Shown here in pieces: positions 34,801-44,150 of a stretch of DNA of 50,255 nucleotides. The stretch is from NCBI GenBank assembly GCA_002417975.1, contig DIDE01000009.1:1-50255 (forward strand), given 5' to 3'. The notes beneath the pieces are model-generated. The model worked only from the letters and a program-made list of their open reading frames with translations, was not told where the DNA came from and did not search any database. The DNA is from Eggerthellaceae bacterium UBA5808 (GTDB lineage: Bacteria; Actinomycetota; Coriobacteriia; Coriobacteriales; Eggerthellaceae). Made by a program: the position numbers and the translations under genes. Numbering within the stretch: position 1 is the stretch's first letter; each line of letters starts with the position of its first letter.

Positions 34801-37292
34801 GTGGCTGGTATACCGATAATACGTGCAGCGATACGAGCGCTTGGGACTTTACTAAGAATACTGTTACTTCTGATAGTACGCTTTACGCAAAGTGGACACC
34901 GATTACGTATACGGTAACGTTTGATAAGAACGCTGCTAAAGCTACGGGTACGATGAACAATCAGACAATGACGTATGATGTGGCAGCTCAGCTTACAAAG
35001 AATGGCTTTACGCGTCCTGGCTATACGTTCACTGGATGGAACACTGAAACGGGCGTTGGCTATACTGATGAGCAGAGTGTAAAGAATCTTGCTGCGGAGG
35101 ATACCTCAGTAGCACTCTATGCACAGTGGCATGAAAACTCAGCTGTTGATATCAATTATGCAACTTCCAATGGGGGTATGGTCAATCCTGCTGGTGATCA
35201 ATATGTTGCTCCAAGTTCAGGTGTGGCTACGGGGTCAACTGCGACGCCTGATGCTGGATATCACTTTGTGAAGTGGACCAACAATATTGATAGCACGACA
35301 ACAACCGATGCAACGCTTACAAGTACGCAAGTTGATGCTGTGGCAAAGGCTTCCGGTGCATATGTCGCTACGATCTTCACAGCTCATTTTGCAGAGAACA
35401 ATCCAGTAAAGATTACGTATGTGAGTGCTGATGCGGCAACGGGTACGGTTAACCCTGAATCTGAATCAGTGGCTCCTGCAACAGGCACGGTTGAGGGATC
35501 AACGGCTATAGCAAAGCCTGGCTATCATTTTGTGAACTGGACTAACAGCGTAAACGGAGACTTTACAACTGATGCAACTTTGTCAGCCGATCAAATCGAT
35601 AGTGCCGCCAAGGTGACGGGTGCCTATGCTCCTACAACCTTTACGGCTCATTTTGCTGAAAATAATCCGGTGACAATGGCCTACGCGACAGCAAATACAG
35701 TGATGGGTTCAGTAAATCCTACGTCGCAGACGCTTGCTCCTGCGACGGGCATGGCTGCTGGATCAACTGCTACAGCAAACCCGGGATATCACTTTACTAA
35801 TTGGAGCAACAACATCGACGGCACTACTACATCTGATTCTGTTTTGTCGACCGAGCAGGTTGATGCTGTTGCTAAGGCATCAGGTGCCTATGTACCGGTA
35901 GCGTTTACGGCTCATTTTGCTGAAGACGATCCAGTAACAATTACGTATGTGAGTGCAAATGCAAAAGCCGGGACGGTCGATCCTACGTCGCAGACGCTTG
36001 CACCTGTAACAGGTACGGCTGTGGGATCAACTGCTACTGCAGCTGCTGGATATCACTTTGTGAACTGGACTGATGCTTCTGGTAAGGAAGTTTCGGCTGC
36101 AGCAAAGTTTGTGCCTAATAAGATCAATGGTCTTAATGTTGGAGCTACCTATACAGCCAACTTTGCTGAGAATGATCCGATAACGATCAACTATGCGAGT
36201 GCTAATACAACGATGGGTAGCGTGACACCGACTACTGAACTGCTCGCTCCTGCAACAGGTACGGCTGCGGGATCAACTGCCACTGCAGCTGCTGGATACC
36301 ACTTTGTTAACTGGATCGATGCTTCCGGCAAGGAAGTTTCGACTGCGGTAAAGTTTGTGCCTGATAAGGCCGAAGGACTCAACGTAGCTGCAACGTTTAC
36401 TGCTAACTTTGCTATTACTAACTACGATGTCACCTTTGTTGATGGCGATCATGGAACGGTAACGGGCGATGGACTTACTCAGTCTGTTGCTTATGGATCT
36501 CACCCAACAGCTGATAAATTGGTGGTAACGCCTGAAGCAGGCTATGCATTTGATAGCTGGAGCTACACGACTACTAAAGATGATGGCAGTGTAGTAACTG
36601 CTACTACGACAGATCCTTCGAGTGTCGCCATTCTTGGCACAACCGTATTCAAGCCCGTCTTTAAGTACGTTGGTATTCCTGATGTCGTTATGAATAAGAC
36701 AGTAGCGACACCATCAGGTGATGGAACGGCACAGCCTGGTGAAATCGTAACCTACAAACTTACGATCACGAATAATGGTGATGGCACGTCTAAGGGTATT
36801 TGGGTCAAGGACTTGATCCCTGATAATACAACGTATCTTACGGCCGACTCCGATGGTACGTCTGCAACTGATGCCAAGAGTGGTAAGCAATACATTACCT
36901 GGTATCTTGCTGATGGACTTGCGGCTGGTGCGTCAAAGACGCTGACATTTACTGCACTTGTTGGAACGTGCGCGGATGGCACCTCAGTTGACAATGTTGC
37001 CTACTATGAGGAAACAGCTACCAAGCCAGATCCTGATGATACGTCGGTTCTGCCTAAGACTGCTTCTAATAAGGCAACCTTTACGGTGAGTGTTCCTGCT
37101 ACGCCAGCTGCTTCGGCAGACTCGACCGCAAGCACTTCGACACCTACGGGATCGACCACGACAGCTACTACTACAAACAATGCACTTGCTCAAACTGGTG
37201 ACAGCTTTAGCATTGCAGGTATTGTGGGACTCATGATCGCGAGCCTCATAGCTGCTGGTTATGTGCTCTATCGTCGTCGCCGTCAGGAGTAA
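28845..37292 (+). CDS. Giant repeat-rich cell-wall-anchored adhesin-like protein with one in-frame UAG (codon 1665)
   Basis: From ATG 28845 (GGAGG upstream) the frame is open to TAA at 37290-37292 except for TAG at 33837-33839, giving 2,815 codons if that UAG is decoded. It has a signal peptide (MAKRFSSLVLVLTMSLFLLF..AFAA) and long beta-rich domains. Several Listeria-Bacteroides/InlB-type repeats (GYTFAGWYTD, LYAKWT) and MucBP-like units occur on both sides of the UAG, followed by a tandem repeat block, a DUF11-like domain (PGEIVTYKLTITNNGDG) and a Ser/Thr stalk. The end is a sortase signal LAQTGD with hydrophobic segment and RRRRQE tail. The UAG falls inside a repeat unit (GMTGSDK before it, DIAYGSNA after). 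Termination would leave 1,664 residues without an anchor. It may be Pyl-decoded, or a recent nonsense mutation. Confidence 0.8.
33837..33839 (+). other. In-frame UAG within the giant surface gene
   Basis: AAG TAG GAT lies between two segments in one frame. The 1,150 codons downstream contain no other stop or frameshift and end in the sorting signal. I see no strong stem-loop right after it, unlike mtmB. Decoding by tRNA-Pyl would place Pyl in a loop of a repeat domain. Confidence 0.85.
35131..36413 (+). repeat. Five tandem repeats of about 80-88 residues in the giant surface protein
   Basis: Five consecutive units share the pattern ..ITY.SAN..MG.V.PTS..LAPATGTA.GSTATA..GYHFVNW, ending FTAHFAE or YTANFAE. 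They begin near ENSAVDINYATSN and end before NYDVTFVDGDHG. The first three are 88 residues long with a TTD-rich insert; the last two are about 81 with DASGKEVS. A diverged sixth copy lies before the UAG near 32790-33025. Near-identity among copies suggests recent duplication or gene conversion. Confidence 0.85.
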
Positions 37293-37320
37293 ACTCCTCG
37301 TCGAACATAGATGAAAATTG

Positions 37321-37361
37321 TCTGCCCTCCTCAGTCGCTTGTTAAGGCCGAGGAGGGCAGA
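37321..37361 (+). terminator. Long stem-loop after the giant surface gene
   Basis: TCTGCCCTCCTC and GAGGAGGGCAGA form a perfect 12-bp stem with a 17-nt loop, 29 nt after the stop. No T-tract follows directly, so it may act with the next hairpin. Confidence 0.6.
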
Positions 37362-37400
37362 TGCGTCTAATCCAGGAATAAGAGATTTAAGCGCAAATAG

Positions 37401-37439
37401 ATAGAGGGAGAGACTGCAATCTCTCCCTCTATATTTTGA
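37401..37439 (+). terminator. Rho-independent terminator
   Basis: ATAGAGGGAGAGA and TCTCTCCCTCTAT form a 13-bp perfect stem with a 6-nt loop, followed by ATTTTGAT. It isolates the giant gene from the amidohydrolase gene. Confidence 0.75.
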
Positions 37440-37545
37440 TGTAACGTGTATAAAAATCGATGATCACTACACCTCTATATGCCCGATAGAATTTCTATAG
37501 CGACTGTTACATGCTGTAATTTACTCTGACGAGAAGGAGGTCGTT

Positions 37546-38919
37546 ATGCGCTCGCTTTTGGTGAAAAATGCTCACACGATTGTGACCTGCGACGATTTTG
37601 ATAGCGTCTTTACCAATGCTGATTTATATGCCGAAGATGGCGTAATTGTTCACGTTGGAGCAACAAGAACGCATGCGATTCCTCAGGACGCTGATACGGT
37701 CATTGATGCAACTGATCAGATTATCTATCCGGGTCTTGTTAATGCGCATCATCATATGTGCCAAACATTTACGCGTAATTTGCCCCAGATGCAAAATCTT
37801 GAATTGTTCCATTGGCTTACCAGCCTGTACGAGTATTGGGAAAATCTTGATGCAGAGGTTATGTACTATGCTTCATTGGTTGCAATGGGGGAACTTATTA
37901 AAAGCGGATGCACAACGTGTTTTGATCATAATTATGCGTTTCCTTGTGGAGGCAAAGGCTTTTTGGAGGCTGAGTTTAACGCCGCATCGCAACTTGGTGA
38001 ACGTGTGGCGCTAGCGCGTGGATCAATGTCGTTGAGCAGGAAAAATGGTGGTTTGCCGCCTGAATCTCTTGTACAGACGACGGAGGAAATCCTGGAAGAT
38101 TCTCGTCGTTGTGTTGAGCAGTTTCACGATCCATCTCGATTTTCTATGAGGCAGGTAGTGATCGCCCCATGCGCACCGTTTAACGTAACAGCTGATCTTA
38201 TGAAGGAATCGGCCGCACTTGCTCGATCACTCAATGTTCGGCTGCATACTCATCTTGCAGAAACGATCGATGAAGAACGCTATGCACTCGAACATGTAGG
38301 CATGCGGCCACTTGCGTATATGAAATCACTTGGTTGGCTTGGTGAGGACGTATGGTTTGCTCATGGTATCCACTTCAATGATGACGAATTGGATTTATTA
38401 GCTGATACGGGTACGGGTGTTGTTCATTGCCCAATTTCCAATATGAAACTTTCATCAGGCATTGCACGTATTACTGAGATGATACAGCTTGGAATTCCCG
38501 TTGGGCTTGGCGTTGATGGTTCTTCAAGCAATGATGGATCCAATTTGCTTGAGGAGATGCGGGTGGGATATTTGCTTCATCGACTCAAAGAAAGCGATCA
38601 TGCTCCGACGGGATATGACATGCTTAGAATTGCGACGCGAGGAGGAGCAAAAGTTCTTGGTCGAAATGACATAGGTAGACTTGAAGCGGGATGTGCTGCG
38701 GATTTCTTCATGATCGATATGAAACGCATCGAAACAGTTGGTGCTCTTGCAGATCCCATGGCGCTTCTTGCGACTGTTGGATATCGCGGCGCTGTTGATC
38801 GGACGGTGGTTGCCGGTACAACGATTATGGAACATGGTCGTCTATGTGGAATAGACGAAGAAGAAGTTGCCCATAAAGCGAATGACTGCTGGAGGCGTTT
38901 TCTTAAAAAGCACGAATAA
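37546..38919 (+). CDS. Amidohydrolase, 8-oxoguanine deaminase/TrzF-like
   Basis: The 457-residue protein has the metal-dependent amidohydrolase layout: NAHHHMCQTFTR, then CTTCFDHNY, APCAPFNV, HTHLAET, AHGIHF and GLGVDGSSSND with the catalytic Asp. The HHHM-Q-TR stretch after the first metal ligands is typical of 8-oxoguanine deaminases and related aminohydrolases acting on N-heterocycles. The exact substrate cannot be fixed. A strong GAAGGAGG site precedes the ATG. It appears to be a single-gene transcript with a terminator at 39017. Confidence 0.85.
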   Translation: MRSLLVKNAHTIVTCDDFDSVFTNADLYAEDGVIVHVGATRTHAIPQDADTVIDATDQIIYPGLVNAHHHMCQTFTRNLPQMQNLELFHWLTSLYEYWENLDAEVMYYASLVAMGELIKSGCTTCFDHNYAFPCGGKGFLEAEFNAASQLGERVALARGSMSLSRKNGGLPPESLVQTTEEILEDSRRCVEQFHDPSRFSMRQVVIAPCAPFNVTADLMKESAALARSLNVRLHTHLAETIDEERYALEHVGMRPLAYMKSLGWLGEDVWFAHGIHFNDDELDLLADTGTGVVHCPISNMKLSSGIARITEMIQLGIPVGLGVDGSSSNDGSNLLEEMRVGYLLHRLKESDHAPTGYDMLRIATRGGAKVLGRNDIGRLEAGCAADFFMIDMKRIETVGALADPMALLATVGYRGAVDRTVVAGTTIMEHGRLCGIDEEEVAHKANDCWRRFLKKHE

Positions 38920-39016
38920 GAGAAATCGCGTCAACTAAGTGACGTCAATGTCATGTGCGGTGCATAGGTACCCATCTCATATGAATATACGTCGTAGTGT
39001 AGTTGTTCGGGGGAAT

Positions 39017-39052
39017 CGCCTCGGCTGGTGCATCCCAGCTGGGGCGCTTTTG
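39017..39052 (+). terminator. Terminator after the amidohydrolase gene
   Basis: CGCCTCGGCTGG and CCAGCTGGGGCG pair over 12 bp with two G-U pairs and a 6-nt loop, followed by CTTTTGATAATT. It lies about 100 nt after the stop and separates the gene from the aldo/keto reductase. Confidence 0.7.
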
Positions 39053-39194
39053 ATAATTATGGGAAAGATAGCGGTACACATACAGAAAAATGGTTGCCTA
39101 ACGGAACACACGATCCTTAATTGCCCATCGACGGATGCTCATATGTATCCGTAGAATAGAGAAAGAAAAGGTATACGGAGCGAAAGGGATCGTT

Positions 39195-40061
39195 ATGGGC
39201 ATTCTAGATAATCAAACCTTTGTAACATTGAATGACGGAAATAAAATCCCCCAGTTTGGCATGGGTGTGTATATGGTTGCGCCTGGAGTCGTTACTGAGC
39301 AAGCGGTTTCTGAAGCGCTCAATTTGGGGTATTGCCATATTGATACCGCTCATGCGTATCAAAACGAACGAAGCGTAGGGAAAGCTATTCGTGAGAGCGA
39401 TGTGCCTCGAGAGAATATTTGGGTCACTAGCAAACTTTGGCCAAGTGAATATGGACATGGAGCGACTGCGCAAGCGATTGACAAAATGCTCAAACGCCTA
39501 GGCACAGGATACATTGACCTCTTACTGTTGCATCAGCAGTTTGGTGATTATAACGGAGCATGGGGCGATATGGAAGATGCAGTTGCTGCGGGTAAGGTAC
39601 GTTCGATTGGCATTTCCAATTTTGAGAGCTCGCATCTTGAAGATTTGTGCAATAACGCTCGTATTAAACCAGCTGTTAATCAGGTGGAATGCCATCCGTA
39701 TTATTCTCAGGATGATTTGCTTGCGCGCATGAAACCATACGGTACTATCATCGAGAGCTGGTACCCGCTTGGTCATGGAGATGCTGGGCTGCTTGATGAG
39801 CCGTTGTTTGCGCAATTAGGCAAGGAATATGGCAAAACATCGGCACAAATTATCTTACGTTGGCATATCCAAAAGGGTAATGTAATTTTCCCTAAATCGA
39901 CTAATCCTAAGCATATTGCGGAGAATGCCGACATTTTTGATTTTGCTTTGACTGATAAAGAAATGGCTCAGATTAAAACGCTTGATTCGGGAAAACGGTT
40001 TTTTAACATGTCGCTTGAGGATCAAGAACATAATCTGGGGAATTGGGCGCCCGAAGATTAA
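39195..40061 (+). CDS. Aldo/keto reductase
   Basis: The 288-residue protein has the AKR catalytic tetrad in context: Asp and Tyr in HIDTAHAYQNE, Lys in VTSKLW and His in LLLHQQ. GISNFESSHLEDL and IPKS-like FPKSTNPKHI bind the NADPH. It reduces carbonyl compounds; the substrate is unknown. ATG 39195 is chosen because the sequence begins at the typical first strand (TLNDGNKIPQFGMGVYM) and a GGAGCGAAAGGG stretch lies just upstream. A convergent TetR regulator follows after 12 nt. Confidence 0.92.
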   Translation: MGILDNQTFVTLNDGNKIPQFGMGVYMVAPGVVTEQAVSEALNLGYCHIDTAHAYQNERSVGKAIRESDVPRENIWVTSKLWPSEYGHGATAQAIDKMLKRLGTGYIDLLLLHQQFGDYNGAWGDMEDAVAAGKVRSIGISNFESSHLEDLCNNARIKPAVNQVECHPYYSQDDLLARMKPYGTIIESWYPLGHGDAGLLDEPLFAQLGKEYGKTSAQIILRWHIQKGNVIFPKSTNPKHIAENADIFDFALTDKEMAQIKTLDSGKRFFNMSLEDQEHNLGNWAPED

Positions 40062-40073
40062 ATGAGGCTGCCT

Positions 40074-40634
40074 TTAGCTAAAGCTTTTTGCGCCACGACA
40101 AACGAAGTCGCATCCTATGTTGACCATCCGGTCGATGGGGATGCGACGTCCGTCTTTAACCCAGCTTCGATATACTTGCATTGCTGCTGAGGTGACAAAA
40201 TCGAAGTAGATTCTCCACTCGCTGGGGTCGTAATCTTTATCGTTGTCGGGCAGTCGCTTGTCCATTACATTAGCAACCATTTGATACTGAATATCGGAAA
40301 GTGCACTATCGCAGGTGATGCGGTCGTAGAGCTTTCCTTGCGCGGCACTGTACGTGAGGAATGCACGTGTGATCTGCTCAACGTCTTTTGGGAAGCGAAG
40401 GTTGTGTATCTGTTCGATGTATGGTGCAGAATACGTTTCCTGCAGTTCTGCAAGTAACGCATCAAGTGTACTGTAGTAACGATAGAACGTTTTCTTATTG
40501 ATGCGGGCACGTGCACACAGCTCTTTTACCGTGATAGTACGATAAGTCATTTCTAGGAGCATCTGCTCAAACGCAGAATGGATTGACTCGATTGTCTTTT
40601 GCACCCGCATATCTTCATTTCCCGTTAGCTTCAC
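40074..40634 (-). CDS. TetR-family transcriptional regulator
   Basis: The 186-residue protein has an N-terminal TetR helix-turn-helix (TIESIHSAFEQMLLEMTYRTITVKELC in outline, then RINKKTFYRYYSTLDAL) and a helical ligand-binding part. The tail ends GCDFVCRGAKSFS. It converges with the aldo/keto reductase gene, and its target is not evident. GGAGA lies upstream of the ATG on the minus strand. Confidence 0.9.
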   Translation of the reverse strand: MKLTGNEDMRVQKTIESIHSAFEQMLLEMTYRTITVKELCARARINKKTFYRYYSTLDALLAELQETYSAPYIEQIHNLRFPKDVEQITRAFLTYSAAQGKLYDRITCDSALSDIQYQMVANVMDKRLPDNDKDYDPSEWRIYFDFVTSAAMQVYRSWVKDGRRIPIDRMVNIGCDFVCRGAKSFS

Positions 40635-41021
40635 GATTATCTCCTTCGCACGCGGTGTTGGTCTAACTGATACCTTTGATACAGATGCGATAAATCTTCA
40701 TATGCCGGCATATTTATAGGTATATCCACGCAGGTATAAGCCCATGCATGGAGCCCTACATTCATGGGCTCTGCATTAAAGGAGTCCTACATCTACGGAG
40801 TTGTGCATCTATATGCGCATCCATGTAACAGTGAATACGACTCGCTAGAACCAAGTATCGTCCTGCGAAATAAAATAAGCAACTCAGGTTGCATAAATAG
40901 AAGTTCTATCAAATCAACTAATATGAATTTCAAACTATATGGTGTCGTGAATCTTCGAATCGACGATGCGGAATATATGCAGGAGGAATATCGTAGATAA
41001 AATGTTTGCTACTATGAGCGT
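40635..41021. other. Intergenic region with an inverted repeat, no clear gene
   Basis: This is a 387-bp stretch between TetR and the YgbA-like gene. AGCCCATG (40739-40746) and CATGGGCT (40763-40770) form a perfect 8-bp stem. GGAGCCCTACAT and GGAGTCCTACAT are near-identical direct repeats at 40750 and 40781. A short open frame at 40764-41000 has no convincing composition or homology, and I do not call it a gene. Confidence 0.5.
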
Positions 41022-41336
41022 ATGGAACAATCACTTGAACAAAAGCGGGATCGCGAAAAGCAGATCATTGAGACAATGATACGTATGTACTGCCGGGGTA
41101 CTCATGGCGGAGATACGCTGTGCCCGGAGTGCACAGAGCTACTCAACTATTGCCATGCACGCATTGACTCATGCCCTCGTATGGCAACTAAAACGTTTTG
41201 CAGTGCCTGCGAGCATCCGTGTTATAAGCCCGAAATGCGTGAGCGTGTTCGCATAGCGATGCGCTATGCTGGTCCGCGTATGCTATTTGTCCATCCCGTT
41301 ATGGCAGTTCGCCATATGATGAGCGCCCATAAATAA
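41022..41336 (+). CDS. YgbA-like (nitrous oxide-stimulated promoter family) small protein
   Basis: The 104-residue Cys-rich protein matches the YgbA_NO family: TMIRMYCRGTHG near the start, then CPECTELLNYCHARIDSCP and CSACEHPCYKPEMRERVR. In other bacteria relatives respond to nitric oxide and help recovery from nitrosative stress. The ribosome-binding site near the ATG is weak, and an AGGAGG at 40981 is too far away, so a short or leaderless transcript is possible. Confidence 0.85.
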   Translation: MEQSLEQKRDREKQIIETMIRMYCRGTHGGDTLCPECTELLNYCHARIDSCPRMATKTFCSACEHPCYKPEMRERVRIAMRYAGPRMLFVHPVMAVRHMMSAHK

Positions 41337-41672
41337 AACGAATGCTGCAGGCGCAAACCTGGCGCTTTGAATTAGCATTGGTCTGCTATTTGATGCTTGA
41401 TACGAGGCTGTGATTGGAATCTTGCCTGGTTAGATACGGTTTGCCCTGCGTCTTGGCGATGCATGCTGTACACTCTTTTCTTCCAATTCATCTCAAAATG
41501 GTCGAATATTAACACCTTCTTTATACCGCTATTGCTACTATGCAAGGTATCGTCTAAAACGTTGATATACGCTGACAAGGCGATATACAGGTAGGGGCAT
41601 TCCGTATGAGGTCGCGCTTGCGCTATAAATATGTTTTTATACGGAGTACCAAATGCGAGAGAAGAAGGACTC
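41337..41672. other. Intergenic region upstream of the Trk genes
   Basis: This is 336 bp without a credible gene. An imperfect stem-loop (AATGCT with AGCATT enclosing AGGCGC/GCGCTT) lies at about 41340-41385 and may end the YgbA transcript. The Trk promoter should be in the second half. I looked for a c-di-AMP riboswitch core, common before potassium uptake genes, and did not see one. Confidence 0.5.
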
Positions 41673-42161
41673 ATGGAAATACCGATGTTGCGTCGTCGTG
41701 AAAAGCGAGGAATCATCGTCGGATGCGGACAGCTGGGAGCGCGTCTGGCTAAGGATCTATGCGATAGAGGATACAATATTACTGTTATCGATACCGATGC
41801 CGAAGCAATGCATCGTCTTGACGAAAGTTATAGTGGCTATACCGTAGTAGCTGATGGAACTGATATCGATGTGCTCGAGGCAAATGGTATCAAGGAAGCA
41901 GATGTTCTTATATCAACAACTGATCGAGATAATAAGAATCTTATGGTGGCAGAAGTAGCTAATCGCGTATACGGTGTTGCTCGAGTGTATTTGCGGCTAA
42001 ATGATGAAAAGAAAAAAGCGTTGATCGATGGATTCAATATTGAGACGCTTTGTCCATTGCGTTTGTGCGAAGAAGAATTTTATCGGCTCTCGGGGCTTGA
42101 TACATCAGCGTCGGGTACTGCTTCGTCAGAACTAGGCAACACAAAAGAGGTTGAACTATGA
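41673..42161 (+). CDS. TrkA-N domain potassium uptake regulator (first)
   Basis: The 162-residue protein has the Rossmann start RGIIVGCGQLGARLAKDLC, the acidic end of beta-2 (VIDTD) and DVLISTTDRDNKN, typical of RCK/KtrA regulators. Only the N-terminal RCK domain is present; the C-terminal TrkA-C domain is absent. It should gate the TrkH channel below in response to nucleotide. ATG 41673 has GAGAAGAAGGA just upstream and is preferred over an earlier ATG at 41631. Confidence 0.88.
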   Translation: MEIPMLRRREKRGIIVGCGQLGARLAKDLCDRGYNITVIDTDAEAMHRLDESYSGYTVVADGTDIDVLEANGIKEADVLISTTDRDNKNLMVAEVANRVYGVARVYLRLNDEKKKALIDGFNIETLCPLRLCEEEFYRLSGLDTSASGTASSELGNTKEVEL

Positions 42162-42613
42162 GGATTGCTGTTGCAGGGTCGGGTATACAAGCTGACTTTT
42201 TGATTTCGTTTCTCAAAGAGAAGAAGCATGTGATCGTCGCGATATGTGACGACCGTAAACAGGCTGGTCACTTAAGCGAAGCATACGATATTCCCGTGGT
42301 ATATGGCGATCCGACTAAACAATACGTACTCGATGATGCCGATATTGATGATTTTGATGTGCTGATAGCTATTACACAAAGTGATGCAGATAACCTGGTA
42401 ATTTGCCAGAGTGCGCAGCGCTTTTACGGCGTTCATAAGCGCGTATGTACAGTGAACAATCCTCGTAATGTCGACGTATTTAATGAGCTTGGCGTATCGG
42501 TTGTTATTAGTGCGACCTATTTGATTGCATCGCTTATCGAGCGTGCCTCAACTGGTGAAGCGCTCGATGATGCAATGGATGCCATCACGCTAGGTGAGCG
42601 AAGTGATCAATAA
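42158..42613 (+). CDS. TrkA-N domain potassium uptake regulator (second)
   Basis: The 151-residue RCK-type Rossmann protein starts MRIAVAGSGIQADFLISFL and has DFDVLIAITQSDADNL, the paralogue of the first. The canonical GxGxxG is GSGIQA, lacking the final Gly, so its nucleotide binding may differ. Its ATG overlaps the preceding stop (ATGA). Two single-domain subunits could make a hetero-octameric ring on TrkH. Confidence 0.87.
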   Translation: MRIAVAGSGIQADFLISFLKEKKHVIVAICDDRKQAGHLSEAYDIPVVYGDPTKQYVLDDADIDDFDVLIAITQSDADNLVICQSAQRFYGVHKRVCTVNNPRNVDVFNELGVSVVISATYLIASLIERASTGEALDDAMDAITLGERSDQ

Positions 42614-44150
42614 ACATCCCCATAATTTGTTACAAGGGCTAAGCGATCTATCCCTTGGGCATCAGCCTGTAGCTGCGCCTAATGGCGATCCAACGGTAAA
42701 AGGTCCTGCTCTTGTTGTTGGTTATTTAGGCACGATGACGATACTTGTTGGGTGCATTATTCTGCTTCCGCTGATTATGATTGTGTTTTACCCTCAGGAT
42801 GCTGGATACGCTCATTGTTTTATCATCCCAGGTCTATCGGCTATGGTTGTGGGATATCTCATGACGCTACGCTTAAAGGACCAACGGAAAGCTCGCCTCG
42901 AAAAGCACCAGGATACGGCGATTATTCTGTTCGCGTGGCTGATCGCAGTGGCTATCTGCAGCTTGCCATTTTTGATGACGGGCAAACTTAACGTAACACA
43001 AGCTGTGTTTGAAACGACAAGCGGACTATCCACGACAGGCTTAACGGTCATTAATCCTGATGTGTGTCCGCATATCTTTCTGTTCTATCGCAGTGTATTG
43101 CTATTTTTCGGCGGCGTTGGACTTGTCTTGATTATGGTAAGTGCACTTTCGGATTCCCAAGGGATGCGGCTCTATCAGGCCGAGGGACATAATGATCGGC
43201 TGTTACCTAATCTAGCTCGATCCGCGCGTTTAATTTTGAGCATTTACAGTGGGTATATTATTGCTGGTACGCTTGCGCTGGTGATAGCTGGTATGCCACT
43301 TTTCGATTCACTTAATCATGCTACTGCGGCGCTTTCGACAGGCGGATTTTCTGTACGGTCTGGCAGCATTGGGTCGTATAACAGCGTTGCGATCGAGGCT
43401 ATCGTTATCGTGCTGATGATCCTAGGCTCGACCAATTTTATGGTGGTTGTTCTGTTGCTGCGTGGGCGATTTAGAGCGTTTCTAAAACATACCGAAACGC
43501 GTTCGTATGCTATCTGCATTATTGCAATGACCGTTGCAACGGCGGCAGTCATGTTGGGCGAAGGGACCTATTCGACGCTTCCCGATAGTCTGCGTGTCTC
43601 TGTATTCCAGGTGGTGTCGGCAATGTCGGGCACGGGATTTCAGACGGTTGATTCTTTTACGGCTATGCCATCATCGGTGCTGTTCTTGCTGACTATTTGT
43701 ATGCTGCTTGGTGGACAAACAGGATCGACTTCAGGCGCTATCAAACAAGTGCGTGTTGCGGTAACTATGCATTCGCTCGTATGGTCAATTCGGGATCGGT
43801 TTGGACATCGTCGCAATGTACATACGTATAAGGTCAATCGTTTTGGCAAGGCAGATGTTCTGAGCGCGTCTGAACAACACGATATGCTTATGTACGTGGT
43901 TCTTTACCTTACGGTGTTCCTTATTGGATCGTTCATTTTCATGCTATTTGGGTATAGCAGTCAGGATTCGATGTTCGAATTTTCGTCAGCGCTTGGTGCT
44001 GTTGGCCTGTCGGTAGGAATCACCGGAGTTGATGCAAATCCAGTAATCATGTGGACGGCAATTGTGGGAATGTTCGTTGGACGTTTGGAAATTTATCCCG
44101 TGTTCTTCGGAATTTGGCGTATCGTCAAAGACGTTTCGGAGCGGAGATGA
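42594..44150 (+). CDS. TrkH/KtrB-type potassium uptake membrane subunit
   Basis: The 518-residue membrane protein has the repeated pore loops of the family: ETTSGLSTTGLTV, ATAALSTGGFSV, VSAMSGTGFQTVD and SALGAVGLSVGIT, each carrying a selectivity-filter glycine. TGSTSGAIKQVRV is also typical of TrkH. It moves potassium, coupled to sodium or protons. The start is uncertain: GTG 42594 or GTG 42603, both inside the end of the second TrkA gene. Confidence 0.92.
   Translation: MSEVINKHPHNLLQGLSDLSLGHQPVAAPNGDPTVKGPALVVGYLGTMTILVGCIILLPLIMIVFYPQDAGYAHCFIIPGLSAMVVGYLMTLRLKDQRKARLEKHQDTAIILFAWLIAVAICSLPFLMTGKLNVTQAVFETTSGLSTTGLTVINPDVCPHIFLFYRSVLLFFGGVGLVLIMVSALSDSQGMRLYQAEGHNDRLLPNLARSARLILSIYSGYIIAGTLALVIAGMPLFDSLNHATAALSTGGFSVRSGSIGSYNSVAIEAIVIVLMILGSTNFMVVVLLLRGRFRAFLKHTETRSYAICIIAMTVATAAVMLGEGTYSTLPDSLRVSVFQVVSAMSGTGFQTVDSFTAMPSSVLFLLTICMLLGGQTGSTSGAIKQVRVAVTMHSLVWSIRDRFGHRRNVHTYKVNRFGKADVLSASEQHDMLMYVVLYLTVFLIGSFIFMLFGYSSQDSMFEFSSALGAVGLSVGITGVDANPVIMWTAIVGMFVGRLEIYPVFFGIWRIVKDVSERR

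Noticed and set aside
33912..37292. A separate gene starting at ATG 33912
   Set aside because: No signal peptide or ribosome-binding site there; it starts within a repeat unit and is in frame with the upstream part.
40764..41000. 78-codon open frame between the TetR and YgbA-like genes
   Set aside because: No ribosome-binding site, no recognisable domain and it covers an inverted repeat; probably chance.
41337..41672. c-di-AMP riboswitch upstream of the Trk genes
   Set aside because: The conserved core motifs are not visible; only an imperfect stem-loop near the YgbA end.
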